From Rubrimonas sp036735545 (GTDB lineage Bacteria > Pseudomonadota > Alphaproteobacteria > Rhodobacterales > Rhodobacteraceae), in assembly GCA_036735545.1 (NCBI GenBank), contig DAINOD010000003.1, forward strand, positions 52,732-116,731: a stretch of DNA of 64,000 nucleotides. The letters run 5' to 3'. The notes beneath the pieces were generated by a model that did no database searches, had not been told where the DNA came from, and worked only from the letters and a program-made list of their open reading frames with translations. Both the position numbers and the translations under genes were made by a program. This document shows, in pieces, positions 15,201-23,429 of the stretch. Every line of letters starts with the position of its first letter. Within the stretch, counting starts at the first letter, position 1.

Positions 15201-17642
15201 GTGGCCGTCCTGCGCGCCGCCTTCGCCGCGCTGCTCCTCGCGCCCGCGCTCGCCGCGGCGGACGCCCAGCCGACGCGCGGGCTGGGCGAGATCGCGCTGG
15301 CTCCGGCGCAGGCCGAAGCGCCGCGCCGGCGCATCGGCGTCGTCGTCGGCAACGGGGCCTACGCAGCCGCCAGCCCGCTCAACAACGCCGTGGCCGACGC
15401 CCGCGCCATGGCCGCGCTGCTGCGCAGCCACGGCTTCGCGCTGCACGAGGGCTACGACCTCGACAAGCGCGGCTTCGAGCGGCTGTTGCGCGCCGTCCTC
15501 GCCGACGTGGAGGACGGCGCGGAGGTGGTGTTCTTCTACGCCGGGCACGGCATCCAGATCGGCCGGCGCAACTACCTGCTGCCCGTCGACGCGCACCTGC
15601 AGGACCCGGTGGACGTGCCGTTCGAGACCATCTCGCTCGATCGGGTGATCGCGGTGCTGAGCGCGCGCAGCAAGCTGCAGCTCCTGCTGCTGGACAGCTG
15701 CCGCGAAAACCCCTTCGTCGGCGCGCGGATGCTGACGGAACTGGACGCCCAGCTTTTCGAGACCCGCGAAGGGTTCGACGCGATGGGCGCGCCGCTGAAC
15801 ACGCTGCTGTCCTACTCCACTTCGCCGGGCCAGCTCGCCCTCGACGGCCCGCCGGGCGAGGGCAGCCCCTACGCCCGCGCGCTCATCGAGACCGTCGCCG
15901 CGGCGCCGGAGCGCGACGTGATCGACGTGCTGGGCGCCGTGCGGCGCGCGGTGTGGCGGCTGACCGACGGGCGGCAGGTGCCGTGGGAAAGCTCGACGCT
16001 GGTCGAGCCCTTCGCCTTCCTCGCCGCCGCCGAGGCGCACCGCTCCGCGCCTGCGCCGGGACCGGAAGCGGCGGAGGCGGAGGCTGTGGCCGAGGCGACG
16101 CCCGCGCCCCAGCCCGCGCCCGACGCCGGCGACATGCTGCGGGCGCTGGACGGCCGCACGGTCGCGGTCGCCGCGCCGCTGGAGCGGCGGACGCCGCTGG
16201 GCCCTGCCCTGGCCGGCGCGCTGGGGCGGCTGCCGGAGGGGACGTTGGCCGCGCTCGCCGCGCCGCCGGCGCAGGGCAGGCTGGCCCTCGCGGCCATGGT
16301 GGTTTCGGAGGCGACCGGCGCCGTTCCGGCCGATCTGGATGCGCTGGCCTACGAGTGGCCCGCGCCGCCCGCCGACCCGGGGCCCGACCCGCGCGCCCAC
16401 GACGTCGCCGACCGGCTGACGCTGCGCCTGAGCCTTGGCGACGCGCAGGCGGACGTGACGGTGGCGCTGGATCTGGCGATGGACCCCTGCGACTGGCGGG
16501 CGGGCGACCAGTTCGACCCGCAGGGCCTCGGCGTGTCGCGCCTGCCCAACCAGCTTGAGCCCGAACTGGCGCTGGCCGATTGCGACGCCGCCGTCGCCCG
16601 CGCGCCGGACGTCGGGCGGCTGCACTACCAGCGCGGCCGCGCCCTGCGCGCGCTGCGCCGCACCGACGACGCGATGGCGGCGTTCGAGACCGCCGCGTCG
16701 CTGGGCCACGCCCGCGGCTGGGCGGCGGCGGGGGCGCTGATGGATCTGCAGGGCTGGGCGGCGCAGGGGGCCGAGGAAGGGCCGGCCCCGCCCGAGGCCT
16801 TGGCGCTCATGGCCCGCGCCGCCGACGCCGGGGACCCCTACGGCAAGCATCTGCTGGGCCGCAAGCTGCTGCGCTTCGGCGAGACCGAGCAGGACCGCCG
16901 GCGCGGCTTCGACCTGCTGGGCGAGGCGGTCGAGGTCGGCCACACCTTCGCGATGAACGAGCTCGGCTTCTACTTCATCTCGCCCGACGCGCCGCACTCC
17001 CAGCCGGAGCGGGGTCTGCGCTATCTTCACGAATCCGCCGCGCGCGAGGACATCTACGGCTACAACAACCTTGGCATCGCGCACCTGCGCGGCCTCGGCG
17101 GCGTGGAGCAGGACGACGCGCTGGCGGCGGACTGGTTCGAACGCGCGGCGCTGGGCGGCCATCCCTTCGCGCCCGGCAACCTCGGCCGGATGCTGGCGCG
17201 CGGCGTCGCCGGCGGTCCGGCGGATGACGCCGCCGCCGTGCGCTGGAACGACATGGGGCTGGAGCGCGGCGACGCCTGGGCCGGGGCGAACGCCGCGTGG
17301 ATCATCGTCAACCGCGATGTGCCGGGCCTCGGGCCGGCCGATGCGGCGGCGCGCGCCGCCAAGGCCGCGGCGCTGCGCGACGTCGAGGCGGCCGAGGCCG
17401 CAGCGCGGCTGCTGGCGGACCTGCCGCCGGAGGCGCTGGACCGCGCCGCGCAGGCGATGCTCGCGGCGCTGGGCGAGCCGATCGCGGTGGACGGCCGTTT
17501 CGGGCCGCAGAGCCGCGCCGCGCTCGCCCGCCGCGCCGCCGATGCAGGCGCGCCCGCCCGAATGGCCACGGCGCAGGAGCGGGCGCTGACCGCGGCGCGC
17601 ATCCACTGGCTGGCCAACCCGTTCCGCCCCGACATGTTCTAG
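15201..17642 (+). CDS. Exported caspase-like protease with Sel1-type repeats and C-terminal peptidoglycan-binding-like motif
   Basis: 813 residues from GTG 15201, which directly follows the lipoprotein stop and gives a signal peptide (hydrophobic 4-21). Domains: caspase-like p20 (about 43-270) with His116 in FFYAGHGIQIG and Cys167 in LLLDSCRENPF, a dyad intact and of the common bacterial DSCRxNP type; a Pro/Ala linker (about 285-310); a poorly conserved middle; Sel1-like/TPR helical repeats (about 490-720; ALALMARAADAGDPYGKHLLG, FAMNELGFYF, YGYNNLGIAHL, DWFERAALGGHPFAPGNLG); and GEPIAVDGRFGPQSRAAL near 760, which looks like a PG_binding_1 repeat. The frame opens earlier (15162) inside the glycine tract, but that start is implausible. 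Likely a periplasmic protease on a protein-interaction scaffold. Confidence 0.87.
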   Translation: MAVLRAAFAALLLAPALAAADAQPTRGLGEIALAPAQAEAPRRRIGVVVGNGAYAAASPLNNAVADARAMAALLRSHGFALHEGYDLDKRGFERLLRAVLADVEDGAEVVFFYAGHGIQIGRRNYLLPVDAHLQDPVDVPFETISLDRVIAVLSARSKLQLLLLDSCRENPFVGARMLTELDAQLFETREGFDAMGAPLNTLLSYSTSPGQLALDGPPGEGSPYARALIETVAAAPERDVIDVLGAVRRAVWRLTDGRQVPWESSTLVEPFAFLAAAEAHRSAPAPGPEAAEAEAVAEATPAPQPAPDAGDMLRALDGRTVAVAAPLERRTPLGPALAGALGRLPEGTLAALAAPPAQGRLALAAMVVSEATGAVPADLDALAYEWPAPPADPGPDPRAHDVADRLTLRLSLGDAQADVTVALDLAMDPCDWRAGDQFDPQGLGVSRLPNQLEPELALADCDAAVARAPDVGRLHYQRGRALRALRRTDDAMAAFETAASLGHARGWAAAGALMDLQGWAAQGAEEGPAPPEALALMARAADAGDPYGKHLLGRKLLRFGETEQDRRRGFDLLGEAVEVGHTFAMNELGFYFISPDAPHSQPERGLRYLHESAAREDIYGYNNLGIAHLRGLGGVEQDDALAADWFERAALGGHPFAPGNLGRMLARGVAGGPADDAAAVRWNDMGLERGDAWAGANAAWIIVNRDVPGLGPADAAARAAKAAALRDVEAAEAAARLLADLPPEALDRAAQAMLAALGEPIAVDGRFGPQSRAALARRAADAGAPARMATAQERALTAARIHWLANPFRPDMF

Positions 17643-17855
17643 CGTTCGCGGCCCGACGGCGGTCCGCGTTCCCGATCCGCCGCGCCGCTCGCCGTCACCG
17701 CCTCGACGCGCACGGCCGCCGCAGGCCCGGTCCCTTCGTCGAAGACCCGAGCAGCGCGGTCTTGCGGCTGGACGCCGCCGCCGCCGCCGCCGACATCGTC
17801 CACGACGGTTAGCGCGCGTGCGGCGACGTCCCCGCGCCGTACGCGCCAAGATCGT

Positions 17856-19067
17856 TCATCCGTGCAGCGCGTCCAGAATGCTGCGGTAGCCGCGCAACAG
17901 GGCCTCCAGTTCGCTGACAAGGCAATGCTCGTCGGGGGCGCCAAGGTTGAACGGCGTCAACCCGATCGCCACGCAGTCGAACCCGGCGCGACGCCAGAGC
18001 CGCGCGTCGGAGCCGCCGATGCGCATGTCAAACCAGGCCGCACGGCCGATGGCCCGGCTGACGGCGTCGCGCGCGGCGACGCTCAGCGGCGCGTCGGCGC
18101 GGGTCCAGGTGGGCTCGTAGCGGCGCGTCACGCGCCAGGAGACGCCCTCGAACGCCGCGAGGATGGCGCGGGCGGCCGCCTCGACCTCGGCGCAGGACAG
18201 CCCGAGCGGAATTCGGACGTCCACGCCGGCGCGGGCGCTCGACGGCACCAGGTTGGAGGAGACGCCCCCGGACGCGACGCCGAGATTCACGGTGAGCCTT
18301 CCCATCGTGCGGCGCGCCTCCGCGCCGTCGGCGCCCGGGACATGCGCGGCGGCGGCCATGACCGCGACGGCGTCGGGCGGCGGCGACGGGCTGAGCGCCT
18401 CCAGCCCGCGCAGGGCGATCAGCGCGTCGATGAGCCGGTCGAGCGCGTTCTCGCCGGCATGGACATGGGCGCCGTGGGCCTGCCGGCCGGTCGCCTCGAT
18501 CTCCAGCCAAAGCATGCCCTTCTCGCCGAGCCGCACGCAGGCGGGCCCGCCGACGTCGGCGACGAGAACGCCGTCGCCGCGGATCTCCGGCGCATGGTCG
18601 ATCAGCCATTGCGTGCCGAGCTCGCCCATCCGCTCCTCGTCGCCCGCGAGCGCGAGGACGACCGAGCCGCGGAAGGGCCGCCGGCCGGCCATCTCGCGGG
18701 TGAGGGCGATCAGCACGGCCACGGCGCCCTTCATGTCGGCCGATCCGCGACCGTAGAGCCTGCCGTCCGTGATCGCGCCGCCGAGGGGGTCGGTCGTCCA
18801 GTCCGCCGGGTCGCCGATTGGGTAGGTGTCCAGATGGCCGCTGAGGATGGTGCGGGGGCCCGGGAGCCCGCCGTCGAGTTCCGCCACAAGATTGACGACG
18901 GGCGGCTCGCTCTCGACGATGCGCACGCGCAGGCCGGGCGCCCCCGCGAGCAGGCGCGCCGCCAGCGCCGCCGCGGAGCCCGTGGCGCTCGGCGGCGTCT
19001 GGGTGTCGAGGCGCACCAGCGCCTGCGTCACCGCCACGAGATCGTCGGCGGCGGGGTCGCCGGTCAT
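17856..19067 (-). CDS. M20 family zinc amidohydrolase/peptidase (ArgE/DapE/ACY1 type)
   Basis: 403 residues. Metal-site motifs are visible: SGHLDTYPIGD (His and the catalytic-type Asp, about 76-86), GRGSADMKGAVAV (bridging Asp, about 108-120) and GDEERMGELG (Glu pair, about 142-150). The dimerisation insert contains RQAHGAHVHAGENALDR (about 195), and PDEHCLVSELEAL near the C-terminus supplies the last His. The family deacylates N-acyl amino acids or cleaves dipeptides. The ATG overlaps the stop of the ureohydrolase gene (ATGA). Last gene of the amino-acid importer operon, so it probably processes an imported amide. Substrate unknown. Confidence 0.92.
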   Translation of the reverse strand: MTGDPAADDLVAVTQALVRLDTQTPPSATGSAAALAARLLAGAPGLRVRIVESEPPVVNLVAELDGGLPGPRTILSGHLDTYPIGDPADWTTDPLGGAITDGRLYGRGSADMKGAVAVLIALTREMAGRRPFRGSVVLALAGDEERMGELGTQWLIDHAPEIRGDGVLVADVGGPACVRLGEKGMLWLEIEATGRQAHGAHVHAGENALDRLIDALIALRGLEALSPSPPPDAVAVMAAAAHVPGADGAEARRTMGRLTVNLGVASGGVSSNLVPSSARAGVDVRIPLGLSCAEVEAAARAILAAFEGVSWRVTRRYEPTWTRADAPLSVAARDAVSRAIGRAAWFDMRIGGSDARLWRRAGFDCVAIGLTPFNLGAPDEHCLVSELEALLRGYRSILDALHG

Positions 19068-20014
19068 CGGCCGGCCCGGCGGACGCGCCAGATCAGCAGC
19101 AGGATCTCGTAGGTCACGGTCGCGGCGAGAAAGGCGGTCATGCCGTTCACGTCGTGGGGCGGGCTGACGGTGTTGACGTCGGCGCCCACGATGTCGAGGC
19201 CGTCGAGCGCCCGGATCAGGTCAATGCCCTCGCGCGCCGTGAAACCGCCCCAGGCCGGCGTGCAGACGCCGGGGGCGCAGGAGGGGTCGAACACGTCCAT
19301 GTCCCACGAGAGATAGACGGGGCGCCCCTCCAGCGTGCGCCGGATCTGCGAGACCGCGGCGTCGGCGCCATGGCGCAGCAGGTCGCGCATGGTCATGACG
19401 TTGTAGCCGAGCCCCTCGGTGTGGGCGTAGACGCCCGGGCGGGTCGTCGTGCCGCGCAGCCCGACATGCCACGAGGCGCTGGGCAGCACGCGCTGCTCTA
19501 GCGCCGCATGGGTGAACTGGGTGGCGGCGTCGTAGCGGTGGACGGGGTCGATGGGGTAGGCGTCGGTGTGGCTGTCCACATGCAGCACCGCGAGGCCGGG
19601 GTGGACGCGGCCGACGGCGCGCAGCAGGGGCAGCGACACGCTGCCGTCGCCGCCGAAACCCACCGGGGCGGCGCCGGCGGCGGCGAGGCGGAAGGCGGCC
19701 TCCTCGATGGCGGCGAAGGCCTCGGCGGCGCGGGACGGCGTCACCGCCACGTCGCCTGCGTCGATGAGCCCGAGCTCCGCCAGCGCGTCGGTGTCGGCGA
19801 GCTCCGACTGGTAGCGGCGCAGCAGGCGCGACTGCTCGCGGATCGCCGCAGGGCCCTGCCGCGCCCCGATGCGGAAGGCGTGGGTGCCGCAGTCGAAGGG
19901 ACAGCCGAGGACCGCCGCGCCCGCGCCTGCAGGGTCGGTGGAGAACGGCGCGCCCATGAAGGTCTGCGGGCCCTGATACAGGGCGTCGGCGGGCGTCGAG
20001 GCGTCAGGGGTCAT
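19064..20014 (-). CDS. Arginase/agmatinase-family ureohydrolase with altered metal site
   Basis: 316 residues, ureohydrolase fold that normally removes urea from a guanidino compound using two Mn (or Ni) ions. The ligands DSHTD (Asp147, His149, Asp151) and SWDMDVFDPSCAPG (Asp238, Asp240) are present. The first motif reads GFGGDGSVSLPLL, with Gly124 where family members usually have the metal-binding His (GGDHS). The protein may therefore have changed metal chemistry or substrate. ATG 20014 is chosen: earlier codons in the open frame are shadow of the permease gene. It sits between an amino-acid importer and an M20 amidohydrolase, suggesting a guanidino or amide amino acid as substrate. Confidence 0.85.
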   Translation of the reverse strand: MTPDASTPADALYQGPQTFMGAPFSTDPAGAGAAVLGCPFDCGTHAFRIGARQGPAAIREQSRLLRRYQSELADTDALAELGLIDAGDVAVTPSRAAEAFAAIEEAAFRLAAAGAAPVGFGGDGSVSLPLLRAVGRVHPGLAVLHVDSHTDAYPIDPVHRYDAATQFTHAALEQRVLPSASWHVGLRGTTTRPGVYAHTEGLGYNVMTMRDLLRHGADAAVSQIRRTLEGRPVYLSWDMDVFDPSCAPGVCTPAWGGFTAREGIDLIRALDGLDIVGADVNTVSPPHDVNGMTAFLAATVTYEILLLIWRVRRAGR

Positions 20015-20037
20015 GCAACACCGTGCGTTTCGGGACG

Positions 20038-20703
20038 TCAGCGGCGCGCCATGCGCCGCTCCCAGAGTCGGATCGTCATCGCCAGCGGCCAGCAGATCAG
20101 AAAGTAGACCACGGCGATGAAGGTGAATATTTCCAGGGGGCGGAACGTGGACGAGGAAAGCTCCATGCCGCGCCGGGTGATCTCGCCGACCGAGATCACG
20201 GCGCCGAGCGATGAATACTTGATCAGCTGGACGAAGTTCGCGGCCAACGGCGGCAGCGTCATGCGCACCGCCTGCGGCAGGACGATGCGGGCGAAGGTCT
20301 GGACGGGCGAGAGACCCAGGACCTTGGCCGCCTCGCGGTGGCCGACGGGCACGGCCTGGATGCCGGCGCGATAGGCCTCCGCGATGAAGGCGGAGGAGTA
20401 GAGGCTCAGCCCGATCACCAGCGCCGTCCACGCGTTGAGGTTGATCCCCATCGCGATCGGCAGGACATAGTAGATCCACAGGAGCTGCACGAGGATCGGG
20501 GTGTTGCGGACGACCTCGCCGATGGCGAGGCCGAGCAGGCGCAGGATGCGCAGAGGCGACATGTCCAGAAGCGCGATGATCAGCCCGCCGAGCATGGCGA
20601 GGCAGAGCGTGACGGCCGAGATCGTCAGCGTCTGCTGCAGCCCGGTCAGCAGGAAATCGAGGTTCTGGGGAACGATGTCCCAGCGGAAGCGGTAGCTGAA
20701 CAT
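20038..20703 (-). CDS. Polar amino-acid ABC transporter permease (HisM/GlnP family)
   Basis: 221-residue inner-membrane permease. It starts with YRFRWDIVPQNLDFLLTG, typical for this family, and has about five membrane helices. The EAA loop (EAYRAGIQAVPVGHREAA, about 128-145) contacts the ATPase. Only one permease gene is present, so the channel is probably a homodimer. It lies between the binding-protein gene and the ureohydrolase gene on the minus strand. Confidence 0.93.
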   Translation of the reverse strand: MFSYRFRWDIVPQNLDFLLTGLQQTLTISAVTLCLAMLGGLIIALLDMSPLRILRLLGLAIGEVVRNTPILVQLLWIYYVLPIAMGINLNAWTALVIGLSLYSSAFIAEAYRAGIQAVPVGHREAAKVLGLSPVQTFARIVLPQAVRMTLPPLAANFVQLIKYSSLGAVISVGEITRRGMELSSSTFRPLEIFTFIAVVYFLICWPLAMTIRLWERRMARR

Positions 20704-20777
20704 GGCGCTTGGATCCCGACGCTAGGGTGTCGTCGACGGGGACCGGCGCGCCGTCGCGGCGCGCCGGTCATGTCGGT

Positions 20778-21578
20778 TCAGGGCGCGACGATGGGGCCCA
20801 GCTTGTTCTTCTCGGCGAAGCGCTGGAGCCGGCCGTCGATCTTGATCGTGTCGATGAACAGGTTGACGTAGTTCAGCCAGGTCTGGTCGCCGTGGGGCAC
20901 GACGTAGGCGTAGGGCGTCAGCCGCAGGGGCTCGTCGGGCTCGATCGTGGCGGCCCAGTCGAACTCGTCGGTCACCTTCACCGCGGTCGGGTAGTCGGTC
21001 ATGATGACGTCCACCCGGTTGGCGACCAGCTCCGCCTCTCGCGTCGCGGGCGGGGCGACGACCACGAGTTCGGCGTTCTGGAGGTAGTCGCGCATGAAGG
21101 GCTCGATGTAGCTGCCCAGCGAGACCGCCACCCTGCGGCCCGGCTGGTCGATGTCGGCCCAGCTCGTCACCTCCCCGCCCGCGCGGGTGACGGCGTAGAT
21201 GCTGGTGAGCAGGTAGGGTTTGGAGAACGACACCGCCTGGGCGCGGGCCAGCGTGGCGCCGATCCCGAACATGCCGATCTCGCACTTGTCGGCCTGAAGA
21301 TCGGCGATGAACGTGCCGAAGCTCGATTCGACGATCTCCAGCTCGGCGCCGAGTTCGCGCGCCAGCTCCTTGGACAGGTCGGCGTCGATCCCCTCGATCT
21401 CGCCGGTCGCCGGATTGCGGAAGCTGATCGAGTAGTAGAGCGGGTACTGGCACACGCGCAGCTTGCCGCTGCTGGTGATGCGGTAGAGGCGCGAGTCCTC
21501 CTGCTGCGCCGCCGCCTGCGGGGCCGGCAGGGCGAAGGCCGCCGCTGCGGCGGCGAGAAGGGCTAGGGTTCGTGTCAT
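20778..21578 (-). CDS. Polar amino-acid ABC transporter substrate-binding protein (SBP_bac_3)
   Basis: 266 residues with a signal peptide (hydrophobic to about Ala24, AQQ junction). The mature protein has the family's order: GKLRVCQYPLYYSISF at the first strand, GEIEGIDADLSKELARELGA (about 60-79) and the second-lobe motif RVDVIMTDYPTAV (about 188-200). Periplasmic capture of an amino acid or related cation for the adjacent permease and ATPase. The usual Arg that binds the ligand carboxylate is not obvious, so the ligand cannot be assigned. Confidence 0.92.
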   Translation of the reverse strand: MTRTLALLAAAAAAFALPAPQAAAQQEDSRLYRITSSGKLRVCQYPLYYSISFRNPATGEIEGIDADLSKELARELGAELEIVESSFGTFIADLQADKCEIGMFGIGATLARAQAVSFSKPYLLTSIYAVTRAGGEVTSWADIDQPGRRVAVSLGSYIEPFMRDYLQNAELVVVAPPATREAELVANRVDVIMTDYPTAVKVTDEFDWAATIEPDEPLRLTPYAYVVPHGDQTWLNYVNLFIDTIKIDGRLQRFAEKNKLGPIVAP

Positions 21579-21599
21579 TCCGTCGGTCTCCCTGTTCTG

Positions 21600-22406
21600 T
21601 CAGTCCTCGAATTGGCGCAGGAAGCGCTGCGCGCGCTCCGTCCTGGGCGCGTCGAAGAAGGTCGCCGGAGCGCCCTCCTCGACGATCTCGCCCTGGTCCA
21701 TGAAGACGATCCGGGTGCCCACGTTGCGGGCGAAACCCATCTCGTGGGTGACGACGAGCATCGTCATGCCCTCCGCCGCCAGCGCCCGCATCACGAGCAG
21801 CACCTCTCGCTTGAGCTCGGGATCGAGCGCCGAGGTCGCCTCGTCGAACAGCATCACCTTCGGCCGCATCGCCAGCGCCCGCGCGATGGCGACGCGCTGC
21901 TGCTGGCCGCCGGAGAGACGCGCGGGGTAGGCGTCGCGCTTGTCGGAGAGGCCGACCTTCGCAAGGAGGGCCATCGCATCGGCCTCCGCGGCGGCGCGCG
22001 CGGTTCCGCGCACTCGGATCGGCGCCTCGACGACGTTCTGCAGCACGGTCATGTGCGGCCAGAGATTGAAGTGCTGGAACACCATCCCGATGTCGCCGCG
22101 CACGGCCCGCGCCGCATGACGCACGGCGCGGTCCGCTCCCGGCGCAGCGATGACCTTTCCAGACATGGTGATCGCGCCTTCGGTCGGCTCCTCCAGCAGG
22201 GCGAAGCACCTGAGCAGCGTCGTCTTGCCGGAGCCGGAGGGGCCGACGACGCACACCACCTCGCGCCGCCGCACGTCGAGGTCGATGTCACGCAGCACCG
22301 TCGCCGCGCCGAAGCGCTTGCCGAGCCTTTCGGCCGCAATCAACCGCTCTCCGCTTGAGTCGGCGCGGTTCGCATCGGGTCGGGCATCAGCCTCGCTCAT
22401 CGCCAT
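21600..22406 (-). CDS. Polar amino-acid ABC transporter ATPase (GlnQ/HisP family)
   Basis: 268 residues. Walker A GPSGSGKTT (about 55-63), Q-loop in FQHFNLWPHMTV, signature LSGGQQQR (about 165-172), Walker B VMLFDEATSALD, and the switch His in VVTHEMGFA. Cytoplasmic engine of the importer and first gene of a five-gene minus-strand operon. An N-terminal extension of about 20 polar residues precedes the ABC domain, so the true start could be slightly downstream. The LysR-type box at 22465-22483 lies just upstream, shared with the divergent regulator. Confidence 0.94.
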   Translation of the reverse strand: MAMSEADARPDANRADSSGERLIAAERLGKRFGAATVLRDIDLDVRRREVVCVVGPSGSGKTTLLRCFALLEEPTEGAITMSGKVIAAPGADRAVRHAARAVRGDIGMVFQHFNLWPHMTVLQNVVEAPIRVRGTARAAAEADAMALLAKVGLSDKRDAYPARLSGGQQQRVAIARALAMRPKVMLFDEATSALDPELKREVLLVMRALAAEGMTMLVVTHEMGFARNVGTRIVFMDQGEIVEEGAPATFFDAPRTERAQRFLRQFED

Positions 22407-22464
22407 AACGTGTTGCTATGCCTCCAGCATGATTCTGCTTGCATGCATGCCGAGGGTCATGCGC

Positions 22465-22483
22465 AATTGAGCAATCGTCAATT
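22465..22483. promoter_or_regulatory. LysR-type binding box AATTGA-N7-TCAATT
   Basis: A perfect 6+7+6 inverted repeat in an AT-rich patch between the ABC ATPase gene (minus, start 22406) and the lysR gene (plus, start 22494). It contains the T-N11-A core expected of LysR recognition sites. The position suits autoregulation and control of the divergent importer operon. Confidence 0.65.
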
Positions 22484-22493
22484 ACGAAAATTT

Positions 22494-23429
22494 ATGCAGA
22501 TGGACGTGAAGTTGCTGGAGGCGTTCCGCGCCGTCATGGAGACGCAGTCCATGACCGGCGCGGCGCGGCTGCTGGGGCTGACCCAGCCGGGCGTCAGCGC
22601 CCAGATCGCGCGGCTCGAGACACAGATCGGCTTCCCGCTGTTCGAGCGCGTGGGCGGCCGGCTGAAGGCGAGCGAGCAGGGACGCCGTTTCCACGCCGAG
22701 GTCCGCGACGCGCTCGGCATGATCGAGCGGCTGGCGGAAGCCGCTGAAAACATTCGCGCCGGGATCGCGGAATCGGTCACGGTGGCCAGCCACCCCAGCG
22801 CCTCGATCTCGCTGATGCCGCACGTCGCGGCGGACCTGCTGCGGACCCGCCCGGCGGCGCGTCTGCGCATGGTCAACCGCACCTCCGAGGAGGTGCGCGC
22901 GCTGTTCGAGGCGGGGGTCGCCGACCTCGCGATCGCCGAGTTGCCCGTCCACATTCCCGGGGTGGAGTTGCGCCGCCACAGCATGCCCTGCGTGGCGGTG
23001 CTGCCCGCCGAACATGCACTGACCGCCCGAGAATCGATCAGCGCGCGCGACTTCTCGGGCGAGCCCTTCATCGCGATGCCGGAGGCCCGCGTGATCGGTC
23101 ACCGCATCCGGGCCGCCTTCGACGCCGTCGGCGCCGTCTACGCCCCCGTGGCGGAGAGCGAGTATTTCAGCGCCATCTGCGGGCTGGTCGCGGCGGGCTG
23201 CGGGGTGTCGATCGTCGATCCGCTCTCGGCCGAGACCTTCCGGCGCAACGGGCTGGCCGTGCGGCCTCTGGCCCCGCTGATCGGCTACGAGATCGGCGTG
23301 TTCCGGCGCGCCGCGGTGCGGCCGGCGCCGCTGGTGGACGAGGTGATCGCGCTGATCGAGGCGCGGCTGGCCGCCGCGGGCGCGCGGCGCATGGGGACGG
23401 TTCGCAGCGAAGGGGAACGGACGGCATGA
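22494..23429 (+). CDS. LysR-family transcriptional regulator
   Basis: 311 residues. The N-terminal winged helix-turn-helix covers about 4-62 (AFRAVMETQSMTGAARLLGL, TQPGVSAQIARLETQIGFPL), and the effector-binding domain about 92-295. Two nearby starts exist (22494 and 22500); the first is used. Divergent from the importer/ureohydrolase/M20 operon and overlapping the M28 gene by ATGA. It therefore likely controls both arms through the inverted repeat directly upstream. The effector is unknown, probably the imported amino-acid-like compound. Confidence 0.93.
   Translation: MQMDVKLLEAFRAVMETQSMTGAARLLGLTQPGVSAQIARLETQIGFPLFERVGGRLKASEQGRRFHAEVRDALGMIERLAEAAENIRAGIAESVTVASHPSASISLMPHVAADLLRTRPAARLRMVNRTSEEVRALFEAGVADLAIAELPVHIPGVELRRHSMPCVAVLPAEHALTARESISARDFSGEPFIAMPEARVIGHRIRAAFDAVGAVYAPVAESEYFSAICGLVAAGCGVSIVDPLSAETFRRNGLAVRPLAPLIGYEIGVFRRAAVRPAPLVDEVIALIEARLAAAGARRMGTVRSEGERTA

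Noticed and set aside
15114..17849. Open frame of 911 codons on the minus strand opposite the second caspase gene
   Set aside because: Arg/Gly/Ala/Val-rich with no family motif; it is the antisense shadow of a gene with clear caspase and Sel1 features.
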